Shown: positions 20,991-33,206 of the stretch, one piece after another
Numbering within the stretch: the stretch's first letter is position 1
How the letters are laid out: each line of letters begins with the position of its first letter
Source of the DNA: Dichetophora obliterata
Lineage: Eukaryota > Arthropoda > Insecta > Diptera > Sciomyzidae
Length of the DNA: 64,000 nucleotides
Direction of reading: 5' to 3'
Assembly (NCBI GenBank): GCA_963920525.1
Contig: OY986439.1
Location: 212,372,500-212,436,499, forward strand
Program-made: the position numbers and the translations under genes
Notes under the pieces: generated by a model
What the model was told of the DNA's origin: nothing
Seen by the model: the letters and a program-made list of their open reading frames with translations, nothing else
Databases searched by the model: none

Positions 20991-23715
20991 ACTGTTGAAC
21001 GCTCTGGGGAGCTTTTTTTTAAAAAAAACAACACAACAATACTGCATAAGTCGCACTCAATTGCAAATGATGTGCAGTATCTTTGGTGCTTTTGTGGCTG
21101 CAAAATAATAATACACGTACTTTTTAAATTTGTATTAGGAATAAAAACCATCAACAGAAATTGAATTTTTTTTAATAATTAGGTAAACATGTTACACAAA
21201 TATTGTATAATTAATAAAATTTTTTATATTATGTGCAAGTAAAATACATTTGTGACTAAATTTTAGTTAAATAAAAAAAGTATTTGAAACTAACGTTTGT
21301 TTTAAAAAAAGCTTTCATAAGGTTTAATTTGAGGTAATTATTTAAATTTTTTTCTGCTATATTCTGTCAAAACATATCGAATGTGTCAAAAAAATTGGGA
21401 AATTTTTAAAACACCCAGAGCTTGATTCAGCATGTAAAAACAAGAAAATTTCTCACTACGGGAAATTTTTGGGAAATTTTTTATATACCTAGAGTTTAAT
21501 TCAGCTGGCAAATAAAATAAAATTTGCCATTAAGGAAAATTTATGGAAAATTTTTTATACCCAGAGTTTGATTCAGCGTGTAAAAAATTTCCTATTAAAG
21601 GAAATTTGAAGTGAAATTTTTAAATAACCAGAGTTTGATTCAGCGTGCAAATAAACTAAAATTTTCCATTAAGGAAAATTTATGAGATTTTTTTTTAATA
21701 CCGAGTTTGAGTCAGCGTGCAAATAAATAAAAATTTCCCATTACGGGAAGTTTAAGGAAATTTTTTAAATGTCCAGTTTAATTCAGCGTGCAAATAAAAT
21801 AAAATTTCTCAAAATTTTATTTAAAATTTTTTTAATGCCCAGAGTTTGATTCAGTGTAAAAAATTTCCTATTAAAGGAAATTTTGGGGGAATTTTTTAAA
21901 TACCCAAAGTTTGATTCAGCGTGCAAGTAAACTAAAATTTTCAAATAAGGGAAATTTATGAGAACTTCTTTTAATACCCGGAGTTTGATTTAGCGTTCAA
22001 ATATTTTAATACGCAGAGTTTCGGAAATTTTTGGGAACTTTTTTAACACCCAGAGTTTAATTCAGCGTGCAAATAAAATAAAATTTCCCATTAAGGAAAT
22101 TTTATGGAAAATTTTTTTTATACCCAAAGTTTGATTCATCGTGTAAAAAATTTCCTATTAGGGAAAATTTTAGGGGAATTTTTTAAATACCTATAGTTTG
22201 ATTCAGCGTGCAAATATTATTATAATACAAATTTATTGAAAATTTTTATAATACCCATAGTTTGATTCAGCGTGTAAAAAATTTTATACTAAGGGTAATT
22301 TGGGGGGAAATTTTTAAATGCCCAGAGTTTGATTCAGCGTGCAAATAAAATAAAATTTCCCATTACGGGAAATTTTCGGGAAATTTTTTATATACCTAGA
22401 GTTTAATTCAGCTGGCAAATAAAATAAAATTTCCCATTAAGGAAAATTCATGAGAATTTTTTTAATACCGAGTTTGATTCAGCGTGTAAAAAATTTCCTA
22501 TTAAAGGAAATTTGAAGTGAAATTTTTAAATAACCAGAGTTTGATTCAGCGTGCAAATAAACTACAATTTTCCATTAAGGAAAATTATTGAGAATTTTTT
22601 TTAATACCGAGTTTGAGTCAGCGTGCAAATAAAATAAAATTTCCCATTACGGGAAGTTTAAGGAAATTTTTTAAATGCCCAGTTTAATTCAGCGTGCAAA
22701 TAAAATAAAATTTCTCATTAAGGAACTTTTATTTAAAATTTTTTTAATGCCCAGAGTTTGATTCAGAGTGTAAAAGATTTCCTATTAAAGGAAATTTTGG
22801 GGGAGTTTTTTATACCCAAAGTTTGATTCAGCTTGCAAGTAAACTAAAATTTTCAAATAAGGGAAATTTATGAGAAATTCTTTTAATACCCGGAGTTTGA
22901 TCTAGCGTTCAAATATTTTAATACGCAGAGTTTCGAAAATTTTTGGGAACTTTTTTAACACCCAGAGTTTAATTCAGCGTGCAAATAAAATAAAATTTCC
23001 CATTAAGGAAATTTTATGGAAAATTTTTTATATACCCAAAGTTTGATTCATCGCGTAAAAATTTCCTATTAGGGGAAATTTTGGGGGAATTTTGTAAATA
23101 CCTGTAGTTTGATTCAGCGTGCAAATATTATTATAATACAAATTTATGGAAAATTTTTATAATACTCAGAGTTTGATTCAGCGTGTAAAAAATTTTATAT
23201 TAAGGGAAATTTGGGGGGAAATTTTTAAATGCCCAGAGTTTGATTTAACGTGCAAATAAAATAAAATTTCCCACTACGGGAAATTTTTGGGAAATTTTTT
23301 AAATACCCCGAGTTTAATTTAGCGTGTAAATAAAATAAAATTTGCCATTAAGGAAAATTTATGGAAAATTTTTTAATACCCAGAGTATGATTTAGCGTGT
23401 AAAAATTTCCTGTTAAGGAAAATTTTGGGGGAATTTTTTAAATACCCAAAGTTTGATTCAGCGTGCACATAAACTAATATTTTTCATTAAGGGAAATTTT
23501 TGGGAAACTTTTTAAATACCTGGAGTTTAATTCAGCATGCAAATAAAATAAAATTTCCCATTAAGAAAATTTATGGAAAATTCTTTTAACACCCAGAGTT
23601 CGATTCAGAGTGTAAGAAATTTCCTATTAAGGAAAATTTTGGGGGAATTTTTAAATACCCAGAGTTTGATTCAGCGTGCAAATAAAATTAAATTTCCCAT
23701 TACGGAATTTGAATA
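20991..23715. repeat. Second, longer copy of the satellite block
   Basis: From TTGAACGCTCTGGGGAGC (about 20993) the sequence follows 16522-16900 closely: leader with CGCACTCAATTGCAAATGATG, GGTAAACATGTTACACAAAT and AAGGTTTAATTTGAGGTAAT. It then enters array 2 (about 21395-23715), with roughly 33 monomers of 62-76 bp. An ordered run of variant monomers starting at 21569 repeats from 22479, so there is a higher-order period of about 910 bp or 13 monomers. It lacks the hAT-like arms seen around the first copy, so it is an independent insertion or a duplication. Confidence 0.85.
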
Positions 23716-23879
23716 CAAATTTATACTGAAAATTTAAAAAAATAAACTGAACGGGTTCTGGTGGTGAGCATTAATGGGTTAATCTGGCAGTTGAAATTTT
23801 TAATTGAGAAAAGCTAATGGACTTGCTTGAAGTTTTAAGACTGTCAAAAGATATAAACGCTGATCTCTTATATTCTAAT

Positions 23880-24200
23880 TATTGCTGATTTTGAGATGTA
23901 TTCACGAATTTCTTGGAAATTCCACACTTGCCACAGCCTCTCTATGGGGTTGAGATACGGAGAATTTCCGGGCCAGTCAAGTACATGGACTTTTTTCATG
24001 AAGGAATTCTGTGACTCGCACAGCCTTATGACAAGGGGCTGAGTAATGCCTAAATATAAATATGTTGTTTGGAAACCATTTTTGAGTTTGGGGTAGCATT
24101 TTTGCCTCTTTGTAAAAAAATTCTAGTGGCTCTAATAACATGATCACTCACTGTATGTGGCAATAAGTTGTCAACTTACTTGCGTAATTGAAGTTCAAAT
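23880..24200 (-). pseudogene. Tc1-like transposase C-terminal remnant
   Basis: Read on the minus strand, the DNA gives PCHKAVRVTEFLHEK (about 24030-23988) and, after a one-base frameshift, VHVLDWPGNSPYLNPIERLW (about 23985-23925). This is the hallmark block around the second and third catalytic residues of Tc1-type DDE transposases: the aspartate lies in the segment before PCH and the glutamate in NPIE. The upstream third of the protein is missing or unrecognisable, and stops occur beyond 24050. It is a dead fragment of an IS630-Tc1-mariner element. Confidence 0.8.
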
Positions 24201-24436
24201 AACGAATTAAAAAAAAAAACTTCTTTTAATACGTTTATGACACTCATAACCGAGAAACAATTTGTGTCCGTACCAAATAACTCAGGCACAAAAGTCCTGA
24301 GTATCTTTATTTTTAAAAGCTACGAGTAGTAACGAAAAACTGTGAAGTTTATGAAAACAAATTAATCGCACATTGATACTAAGCCGAATGCAAACGAGCT
24401 ACAGCGGATAGGACCCGAGAAAAAAAAATTGATATA

Positions 24437-24759
24437 TTGTGTCAATAAAGTAGCTGATAGTATCGAAACTGGCCTGAGTCTTAACTATAATGTACCCGAA
24501 ACATACCCAACAAGTACCTTGAAAGGCTCCTGAAAAAGTACCGTAGTAAGTTAATAAAGTTAGTAAGTTATTATGTTAATAAAGTGTTCAAAAACGAGCG
24601 ACTATATTCGGACCCAATTAACTGAAGAGTCTTGAATCGGCCTTCGTTCGTGCATTGTACCTGCCCAAGATGTTCCAGAACTAGCATTTATTTCGGTGCA
24701 TAGGTCGAACATTTACTGACACGGGCACCGGACATATATCAGCTACTTTATTGACACAA
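24437..24759. mobile_element. Small element with 23-bp perfect TIRs
   Basis: TTGTGTCAATAAAGTAGCTG at 24437 (continuing to 24459) is repeated in perfect inverted form at 24737-24759. The 277 bp between show no coding region. It lies a few hundred bases beyond the Tc1-like remnant and could be a deleted relative, but the termini do not have an obvious TA duplication on both sides, so the superfamily is open. Confidence 0.6.
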
Positions 24760-25300
24760 AATATGAAATTGTTTCTCGTGATATTGATCCATTTTGTAAA
24801 TTTTACCCTATCTATATATAGCTCAAACAAACAATACGTCTGTACACTTTGGTGTAACTACAAAAACTGAGTCGTGTCAAAAGACAAACTTGACCGTTGA
24901 AAGATTGGCGATATGTCAATTAGGGAAAGAAAATTAGGTAATGGTTCACAACACTGCCCTCTCCCCTATATGTGTGCTAATTTCTATTTAGGCACACTTT
25001 TGGAAAATATTTTTAAAGACTCTAAATTTGATTCAGCGCAAACAAATTTATTAAAAATGTCTCACTTCTTTACGATTTAGTATATGAAATAAACTATTTG
25101 ACAGTAGTTTTTTTTTTATATACACATGAAAAAAGGCAATAATTTTCATGAATATATGATATGTGTGCGCTTATTTCAGCATAAAGTACAATTTTCTACT
25201 ACGGCAAGTTTTTGAGAAGTTTTTAGGAAATTTTTAAAAACATTAGTTTGATTTATAAAAAGTTTACATAAGGCTTAATTTGAGGAAGTCATTTTGCACT
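24760..25300. repeat. Fragment related to the satellite-block leader
   Basis: AATTTGATTCAGCGCAAACA near 25024 matches the satellite monomer. About 25255-25290, the sequence TTACATAAGGCTTAATTTGAGG resembles the leader at 16835-16860 and 21310-21340 (order reversed relative to the arrays). No gene is seen. Confidence 0.5.
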
Positions 25301-27979
25301 TACTTCACCACATCATTAAATGCACTTACTACCTTAGCACACTAAAAAATTTTACCTCATAACTCATAGCGCCATGAAACTCCAAATCTTTATGCTCATG
25401 GCGCAATTACGTTAAGGCATTTCGTTGATACAGTAAACTACGCTTAAAGTAGTTGATATACATTCTGTTTTTTGTGCAACAGTATATATTACTGCTATAA
25501 CAACGACTCCCTGCCAGCCTGTCTATCTCTCTGGTTGTCATTCAGCTAGTCAGCCGCAGAAAATGTCAGAAACAAATGCTACAAGTGCCAGAAACAACCA
25601 AATATATCGCACAAACATGAAAACGTACGCATTTCCGTGTAAAATGGCAAAAAGAAAGAAAGAAATAAATAAAAAGGTGGTTTGTTGAAATCAAACAGGG
25701 GCTTTATTTTAAATTCTTTTGTCTAAAAAAAAGCACTTGAGATAAAAGCGAGCGCAAGACTTGTGTAAAAAATAAAATTTGACTGAATTTGAAGTGAATT
25801 TTTTTTACAATAGCTTTAAGTTAGAAGTATGTAAATCATTGAGTTATCTACATTTTCGATCAATGAGCGGAAGTGAGCTGCTTGACTTTATTCGAGTTGA
25901 ATGCTGTTATGTTCTATATGTCCTAAAATTGTTCTTTGCTCCAACGCTAAAAAAAGACTATTGTTGACCTAACAAAATGAATTGAGTTGGCGCCTGTCTA
26001 GCAATATTTATATTCTATTAATAAATTTTGGTACATATTACCAACCTGCTTTAGTAGTGGCTCGTTTAACTCATAACTGTTAAACCAAACCAGCTATTCA
26101 CATATTTGAAAACATGCTTTGACATACCTTATAATTATAATTCACTTGTTTAGCTTTAGTAATAATTAGTAAGGATTAAGTAAGAGTTACTAAAGATTTT
26201 GTAATAAATAAAAAATCATATTCTGAGTCAGCAAATGATATTATCGTGTACTAGCTAAAAATGAAATAAAACAAAAACCGTATTTAAACGTCCAATTTTG
26301 GTGAGTTAAGCTAGGTTTAATTTGACTCAAGCTTAAACTCGTACTGAAAAACTGGCCTTTAGTGTAGCTTAGCTTTGCTGCTTATTGCCTATTTGTGTGT
26401 TGTTTTTTTTTCGGCTGCGCCATCAAACTGCCACTTAACTAGAACGTGTGCAAGTGACTGAGAGAAAATAAAAATTTCAAAGCTAGCGAATTATTTGCCA
26501 GATTGTGATTGTCAAGAAATCGATAAAGCGCATGCAATTTATCAATTTTAAATGTAACAATATATAGCTACAATGTGTAAGAAACAAAGAAAGTGCCAAG
26601 GAACTAAAAATTAAGCTTAAAAATATAAAATTTCAAAATGATTTACAAAATCTCTTTAAACTTGTGCCTGTGAAGAATTTGTTTTTGAATAACCATTTGT
26701 CGAGTTAAAGCAGTATACTTAATTATGCGTCATTTTGTGCTAATTTTGTGTTCGCATCTACATTTGTGCGATGTGATCAACAGCTTGTCTGCTGAACAAC
26801 GCGCTTACAACAATTTGTACAAATTACGATTTCCGTTTCCGGTGGCATTAAACTACAGAACACACATGCAAACGTGTATTGCTACGTGCAATTATGTACA
26901 CAAACAAACACACACATACACTAAAGTGCATCGAATACACGAGCACTTGCGAGTAATTTAACACAAAAATAACACTCAATGGCTCTTTGCTCTCTGACCC
27001 GCCGCCACCAGCTCAGCTCCTGTCCGCCTCACTCTTAACGCAGCCAGCTCTCTTCCTTTGCCGCATTATTAAGTCAATTAAGCCAAACAAAACCAGCCAG
27101 GATTAAATTTAACTTTGATTTCTGTTGTTTTCTTTCTTATTCTGTGTTTTTGTACCTTTGCTTTTACTTTTTTCAATGGCATGCTTTCTTTCGCCCTCGT
27201 TTGGTGATTTTAGCACGGAATAAATAACTTTTAACTTTCATTAAAACACTTTTATGTGGGCGAGGTTTTTCTCAACATGGCTCAAAGGATTTCCTTTTCC
27301 GCTGTGCATGTTTACAGTTCAGTTATAAAAGTGCTGATTCAAAGACTCAGTGTTGTTGTAACGCGATTTCTTTATGTTAGCTTGTATGTGCCAGCTACTT
27401 AATGACTAAAAACATTAAAAGAATGAGATGAAAAAAAAAACAATTGTTGCGTGCAATACTTTCTCAGAGTTCCAGCTTTGAAGGCAAGAACAAACTTTGA
27501 AATTTCAAGCAAGATAAGCTAATAAAAAGTGAAAAGTTCATACTATATAAAAACGATCAATAATCCATAAGCTAATTGGGAAGCCAACTTAAGGTCTTCC
27601 AAAAAAACAGCTATGTTTTACTTTAAGAAAACAATTTAATTTAATATAATTTTAAATAAACCCAAAGAATCAGTACTCAGTTTTTCTCAAATGCTTTTGA
27701 AGTCAGAAGAAAATGATATTATTGATATAAAGTGCTACTCGTAAAAAAGCTGTAAGAGTTGCAAGCAAACTTTTCAGATCTATGAAAGCTTCACGCGACG
27801 TTTTTTTTTAAAAATTTGTAATTTTATTTAAAAACCTTTTTTATTATTACTTTTTCATTAAAAAAATAACACTTTGATGTTTAAAGTGCTATATTAAGCT
27901 CAAGCTTAATCACAAGTACCAAGAATCTATTCAAATATTTTTTAAAACCTTTTTAAAAAAAAAGTTTAATTTATAGATT
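25301..27979. other. Anonymous DNA, no gene seen
   Basis: AT-rich but less repetitive than the rest of the window, with a C-rich stretch around 26990-27070. Two short plus-strand frames (25779-25967 and 26725-26961) have no supporting motif or start context. It could hold non-coding regulatory sequence of a distant gene, but nothing shows that directly. Confidence 0.45.
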
Positions 27980-28622
27980 TTTAATATTTCCCAAAAATTG
28001 CCAAGCAAAAATGTACTTTTTTGTTAAAAATTTAATTGTTTTTTTTTTATAAATAATTGTAAATTAAAACAGACTTCAAATACTTCATGATAAATATTGT
28101 TGCAAATGTTTATCAAAAATACCATTAAAATCAGTAAAATACAAATTTTCCGAAACTTCCCAAAAATATATTTTTAAATAATTAATGATAATAATTATAA
28201 TTTTATTTTTAAACTTTAAATTTTTAGGAGATTGTTTTTTTCAGATAAAAACTTGACACATTCAAGTCTGCGCATAATTCCCGCTCTACCCATCCAAACA
28301 CCTGAGATAATGATGGGGAAAAATTGTACCCCTTCAGATAAATCATTCATAATACATAGGTGAATACTTCGATTGATACCAACATTTCACGAATTGAAGC
28401 CCCATTCATTTTATCTTACTTCACAAAATTTCAAACAAAAAGCTACGAGCATTTAGTCTAAAACGCCAAAAGAAAAAAATCAGACTGAAATGGGTTAAAA
28501 GTGTTTAAACGATTCTTTTGTTAAAATATTTTTCCAATAAATCAACACTTTGACATGCATACATATTATGTTCAATCAAAACTTAATTATATGCCATTGA
28601 AGCTTCTTTATTAAAGCCAATT

Positions 28623-28720
28623 TTTTTTTAAAAAAGATCATAGAACCAAGGCATGCGCCTTTTACAAACAAGGTTTGGTCTTTGACCTAAAAGGAAAGTG
28701 ATAGGAAAAGTAGTAGGAAA
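28623..28720 (+). repeat. Dispersed repeat family R, partial copy
   Basis: GGCATGCGCCTTTTACAAAC followed by GGTTTGGTCTTTGACCT and AGGAAAGTGATAG matches the copies at 43020-43207 (plus) and 54533-54712 (minus). Only the first third of the family is present here. Confidence 0.7.
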
Positions 28721-28740
28721 GAACAAAGAAATTGAAAAGA

Positions 28741-28797
28741 GCCATGCCCGAGCCCGGAGGGACAGCTGGGTTGATAGTCAAACGCACTCTCCACTAC
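28741..28797 (-). repeat. tRNA-like repeat fragment (SINE-like)
   Basis: On the minus strand it reads GTAGTGGAGAGTGCGTTTG, then CTATCAACCCAG, then GGGCTCGGGCATGG. It matches the tRNA-like stretch at 53075-53143, but lacks the T-arm/B-box portion present there. It is a decayed SINE-like copy, not a working tRNA. Confidence 0.55.
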
Positions 28798-29394
28798 ACT
28801 ACAAAGGTCGAAATGGCCTGATTATACAATTCAGCAAAATTAATTTTTTTCCAGCAAAATTAATGGATTGCCAAAATTTATTAAAAATAAGCACTTTAAA
28901 ATTTAATTTTTTTTATAATTATGTTGTTTTTTTTATACATAATTACGAATTAAAACTGATGAGATAGTTTTTAATGTAAAAACCAACCCACATACTTTAA
29001 GTACTTTATGGTTAATGCTTTTAAAAAATTTTATCAAAAATACTTGCAAAATCGGTTAAAAAATTTTTTTCGAGAAATTTCCCAATTGAAGCCGTCATTT
29101 ATGATTGCACTTTCAGAATTTTTCAAGCCTAATTATTTTGGAAATATTTGCCTAGAACTAAGTTATAAAGCATGTAATTAAATATATAACTTATAAAATA
29201 TGCAAACATATATTAAATGGCAACAATCAAAATGTCTTAAAGACATATTCGAAAATGTAATGGGACGCAAGTAACTTGAAAGCTTTTGATAGCTATGACG
29301 AAGAAAGTGCTTATTGTACTTTTATTACATAAGTGAATAAAAGTGAAAAAAGTCGAGTTTGGTAACAATCATATTCATACAAAACTTTACAAAC

Positions 29395-29820
29395 TGGCCT
29401 TGCAACCTTCATATACGTAGCAACTCAGGTGTAGTTTTGTGGCTGATACAATTATATTTTTTGGTACAATCGACTAAAATCGACTCAAAAGAATTTCATT
29501 AAATTCGCCATAACTTTTTTATAAAAGGATGAAAAAAAGAGGTAGTTAGATCAAAAACGTACTATTGCAAAAACCCAATATTGTCACTGAGAAGTATCAA
29601 ATATATTTTCTGTGCATACTTTCAGGCTGAAAATTTTTGAGAACAGTGTGTCTTGTAAAATTACTCTACAGTCAAAAAATAATTACAATTTGAGAAATAC
29701 TGTGTGCGGAGCAGCATGCTTGCCTTTTATGTTTCAAGATGTGCATACTTTCAGGCTAACAGTTTAAGAGATATTGGACACGGAGCAGCGTGCTTGCCTT
29801 TACACCTGCCCACTTAGATG
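29395..29820. repeat. Local direct repeats
   Basis: TGTGCATACTTTCAGGCT occurs at about 29610 and 29740. CGGAGCAGCRTGCTTGCCTTT occurs at about 29707 and 29778. The pattern suggests a degraded tandem duplication of roughly 70-130 bp. No coding potential is seen. Confidence 0.55.
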
Positions 29821-29889
29821 AAATTGGTCCTTTGTGATACCACAGAATGACTAATATATCTCTTAAAAAAGAAACAAGATCATTAATTT

Positions 29890-30104
29890 TGTGTTAATAA
29901 GCTATAACAGCTTAAGTCCGATATCAAAGATTACAGAAATTTTGCTTAAAAGTTTTCAATTGCCATATAAGTTATATGAAAGGATATTTGGTTTTTGTGT
30001 CCTAACATTGGCTAAGGTAAGGACTGGAATATGCGTGGAATAGCTACATCAATCACTCAGTTCTGTCTTAAGGCGACTTAAGCTTTAATTGCTTATCAAC
30101 ACAG
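29890..30104. mobile_element. MITE with TGTGTCGATAAGC TIRs, degraded copy
   Basis: Corresponds to the better copy at 38946-39194. Shared interior includes ACAGCTTAAGTC, TTTCAAT.GCCATATAAG, GTGGAATA and CAGTTCTGTCTTAA. Its ends (TGTGTTAATAAGC and GCTTATCAACACA) are mutated versions of the same terminal inverted repeat. Confidence 0.7.
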
Positions 30105-30837
30105 AATTGTCGATACAGATTAAGACATTCATATCAGCAAGAACCATTTACCTTCAGAGCAAATGCTCGACAGCTTAACGTTTGGTTGATTGAAAAGGCC
30201 AAGAAAGGATTAATCAAGAGCAAAAATAATCAAACAACCACATATTTAAGAATGAAACACAAAAAAAATGTAATAAAAACATAAGCAAATGATAGCACAA
30301 GCGGAAACAAATACTGTGTTTTTTGCAGAAATGTTCACACGTTCGCACAGGCAGACACTTGTTGCGAATAAAACATCTGTTTTCAGTATTATATTTTATC
30401 TGTTCAGCTGCTAATAACAACTTTAGTTTACCTTTTTAGTTTACCTAACAGCTCAAGTGGTATGGTGACGGAGTAAAATTGAGGCTTGTATTCAATAAAT
30501 GTTTTAGTGGATAAAGACAATTGCGATGCCGCAGCCAGATTAAAAGAAAAGTAGGAAAACGGGATCTGAGAAAATTTCTAAAAAAACGAAACACTTTAAA
30601 TAAGTGTATTTATTATTATAATTTCTAAAGGAAAATATCCCTATAAAATGTTGTAATAAAAATATCATGTTTTAAAACTTTTTTTTTATAAAACTAAGCC
30701 CAGTACTTTTGGAGTTTACTGGTAAAAGTAAAGTTGCACTTCAATTTTATATAATAACTTGTATGGAATAAACAACTCTTTTTCCAAAAGCTTTTAAATT
30801 TTTAATCCAAAAAAAAATTAAAACTTAAAAATATATT
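30105..30837. other. AT-rich DNA, no gene seen
   Basis: No recognisable feature. A 68-residue minus-strand frame (30214-30420) lacks any family signature. Confidence 0.5.
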
Positions 30838-31255
30838 TTGATAAAGAAGAGAGAAAAATATAGAATGTGAATCAGTGTATGAAATAATGCAAATTTTTGT
30901 GTTTAATGTATTAAAATAGATATTTCAAGTACTGTTTGTAGAAAATATCATGTCAGTTGTATAAAAAATTTATTAAAAAGTATTTCAGTATAGCTGAAAT
31001 TGATTTTTAGATAAATTTCCCTTAAGGGAAATTTTTGGGAAATTTTTGATAAAGAAGGGAGAAAAATATAGAATGTGAATCAGTGCATGAAGTGATGCAA
31101 ATTTTTATGTTTAATATATTAAATTCGATATTTCTAGTACTGTTTGTAGAAAAAATCATGTCAGTTGTATAAAAATCTATTAAAAAATACTTCAATACAG
31201 CTGAAATAGAATTTAAGTAAAATTTCCCTTAAGGGAAATTTTCGGGAAATTTTTG
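30838..31255. repeat. 208-bp tandem duplication with palindromic core
   Basis: GATAAAGAAGRGAGAAAAAT occurs at 30840 and 31048, 208 bp apart, and the two units stay alignable throughout. Each ends with a perfect palindrome centred on CCCTTAAGGG (31013-31034, 22 bp; 31219-31242, 24 bp) followed by TTGGGAAATTTTT. The unit also has GTGAATCAGTG, reminiscent of GATTCAGCGTG in the satellite arrays at 16.9-23.7 kb. Confidence 0.85.
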
Positions 31256-32463
31256 GGAAATTTTTATTTCAATACTTTTTATGATAATTTACGAAAAAAT
31301 TTCAGCAATAATCAATTCTGAATAGTTTGACAGACGAAGCAGCTTTTTTTATGCAGTTTTCCTTTATTTTCAAAAAGCTTTTTAACGGTTTAACAAAAAG
31401 TAGCTTTAATTTCTAGTTCTTTTTAATATAGCACTAAAATATAGCTTAAAAAGGCGTTTGAGCAGAATTTCCTTTAAGGAAAATGTTTACTTCTGTATGC
31501 TTTATGCTAATTTATGACAAAAACCAATTTTTGAGCAGCTATTTTAAGCAGTCTTTATTTGGTTTCAGAAAGCTCTTTAACGATTTTAGTTTCTTTTTTA
31601 AGGTAAAAATTATAGCTTTTATTTCTAATTGTTTTAATAAGCCAAACATATTATTGGCAAAAATTAACATGGTGTTTTGTTATATGATATTTGAGAAATA
31701 CGCACAACTTATATATAGCACACAATTTTTTTTATTTATATACCAATTTTATTTTAAGGTGTTAGCCATGTCTTTCGGCTATGTGGCTGGAGGTAACAAA
31801 TACATTGATTGACACTTTGATGCAGTGATTAATTTGAAATGTCAATCCAAATTTGAGACCCAAAGGCATTGGTATAAAAAAAGCCCACCCATTTTATCAA
31901 TTCTTATTTCACGCCTTGTTGTTGTGCGTGTATATGACAACATACCGTACACTGTCTTGTACAAAGTTTATTTTTAGTCGTTAAAAAAAAAATAAATGTA
32001 CCCTTATTCTACTTTTAGACAGTTCAAGGTTTGAAAGTTTGAATCTGTTTCTTTTATATTTACTGTTAATGTAGATTTATACTTCCAAATGAAAAAAAAA
32101 TTAAAACACTGAATTCACTTCTGACGTTGACTCTTTACACCAACACTCACTGTAAGAAGTAACACCAACCGGTTTCAAATGCACGGCTTGTTGTTCGCCA
32201 CTTACAGTAAGCGGCAATGAATTCACACAATAAGCCACACAAATTTAAAGGAGTAGAAAATAATTAGTGAACTATATGAATATAAAACGAAATTCACTTT
32301 AAGCGCCGTATATGTGTATTATCAAAATAGAATAATGAGTTCAAAATGTAATTACTTGAGTTTGATGAGCATTTAACATTATTAAGTTTTATGTTTTTAG
32401 TGTATATTGCATACTGGTTTGCAGATTTTAAGTATATTTATGAAAAGCCAAAAATTCAACATG
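31256..32463. other. AT-rich DNA with a further relic of the palindromic family
   Basis: AGAATTTCCTTTAAGGAAAA near 31464 is a third, weaker palindromic core. The 109-residue plus-strand frame that begins just after it (31483-31812) is F, Y and K rich with no domain, and I do not call it. Nothing else is recognised to 32463. Confidence 0.5.
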
Positions 32464-32878
32464 CCCAGCGGGCATTGCAGGAGTCCGAAGGGCAGGCCTG
32501 CGTTAGGTTTTAAAAGGTCTTCCACGCTCCTTGCAAACACCGTTTTATTGCTTGTATGAAATGGGAAAATTTTTCAGGCCGTAATGTGTTAGTTTTCGGG
32601 ATCCCGAGTTCGAGACCCAACTCGGAAAAAAAGTTTTTTATTGTTTTTTTTAATTCTACATTTTTTTACAAGCTGTTCTGTGTATTTCAAATTTTTTTTG
32701 GAATTTTTTGTTTGTAAATTTTTTCATATAAAATAATATGAAAAGAATCAGAATCTTCAAAAGGTAGGCCTTAAAGAAGTACTCATCAATGCAGTGATCA
32801 TGGAAGGTGTATTGACGCCAATAATAGCAGTGCTAGCATGCCTTCTTTTGTGGAGCACTCGCTAAAATGCCCACTGGG
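32464..32878. mobile_element. Element with CCCAGYGGGCATT TIRs and a B-box-like site
   Basis: Starts CCCAGCGGGCATT and ends AATGCCCACTGGG, inverted with one mismatch. The next bases are also loosely inverted (GGAGTCC and GGAGCAC-type). A GAGTTCGAGACCC word at 32606-32618 resembles an RNA polymerase III B box. No target duplication is clear. It could be a MITE or a SINE with inverted ends. Confidence 0.45.
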
Positions 32879-33172
32879 GAAGCTTAAAGCTCTCTAACAC
32901 AGACGCAAAAATGACTTTGTTGTAGAATGAGCACTATTGGTTTAGACAGTAAATGAGGAAGAAAGCGTTCAACTTGATGAAAAATTGCAACTACCGATAT
33001 ATAATTTGTCGAACCATCAATAATTCAAAGTTCAAAGTATACAGGAATCATAAAGAAAAAATTACATACGATATCTTTTTAATAATGAAAATTGCCTTAA
33101 AACGGTGCAGCGGTTCTGGAGCATACCCAAGTTTAATTTTTATTTAATTGCACGATCAAATAATACTGTGAT

Positions 33173-33206
<34 letters not shown>

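Larger units (their letters stand above)
27980..29090. repeat. Imperfect direct repeat pair about 900 bp apart
   Basis: The segment near 27980-28180 (CCAAAAATTGCC, AATTAAAACAGAC, ACTTCATG, TTTATCAAAAATAC, AAATTTTCCGAAACTTCCC) has a degraded direct copy near 28840-29090 (TTGCCAAAATTTATT, GAATTAAAACTGA, TACTTTATGG, TTTATCAAAAATACTTGC, GAGAAATTTCCC). The stretch between them carries the repeats at 28623-28797. Confidence 0.5.

Noticed and set aside
16905..23715. Possible CRISPR array
   Set aside because: Regular repeats, but there are no unique spacers: the spacing sequence is itself repeated, and the context is eukaryotic.
31483..31812. 109-residue plus-strand frame
   Set aside because: F/Y/K-rich, begins in a palindromic repeat relic, and has no domain or supporting context.
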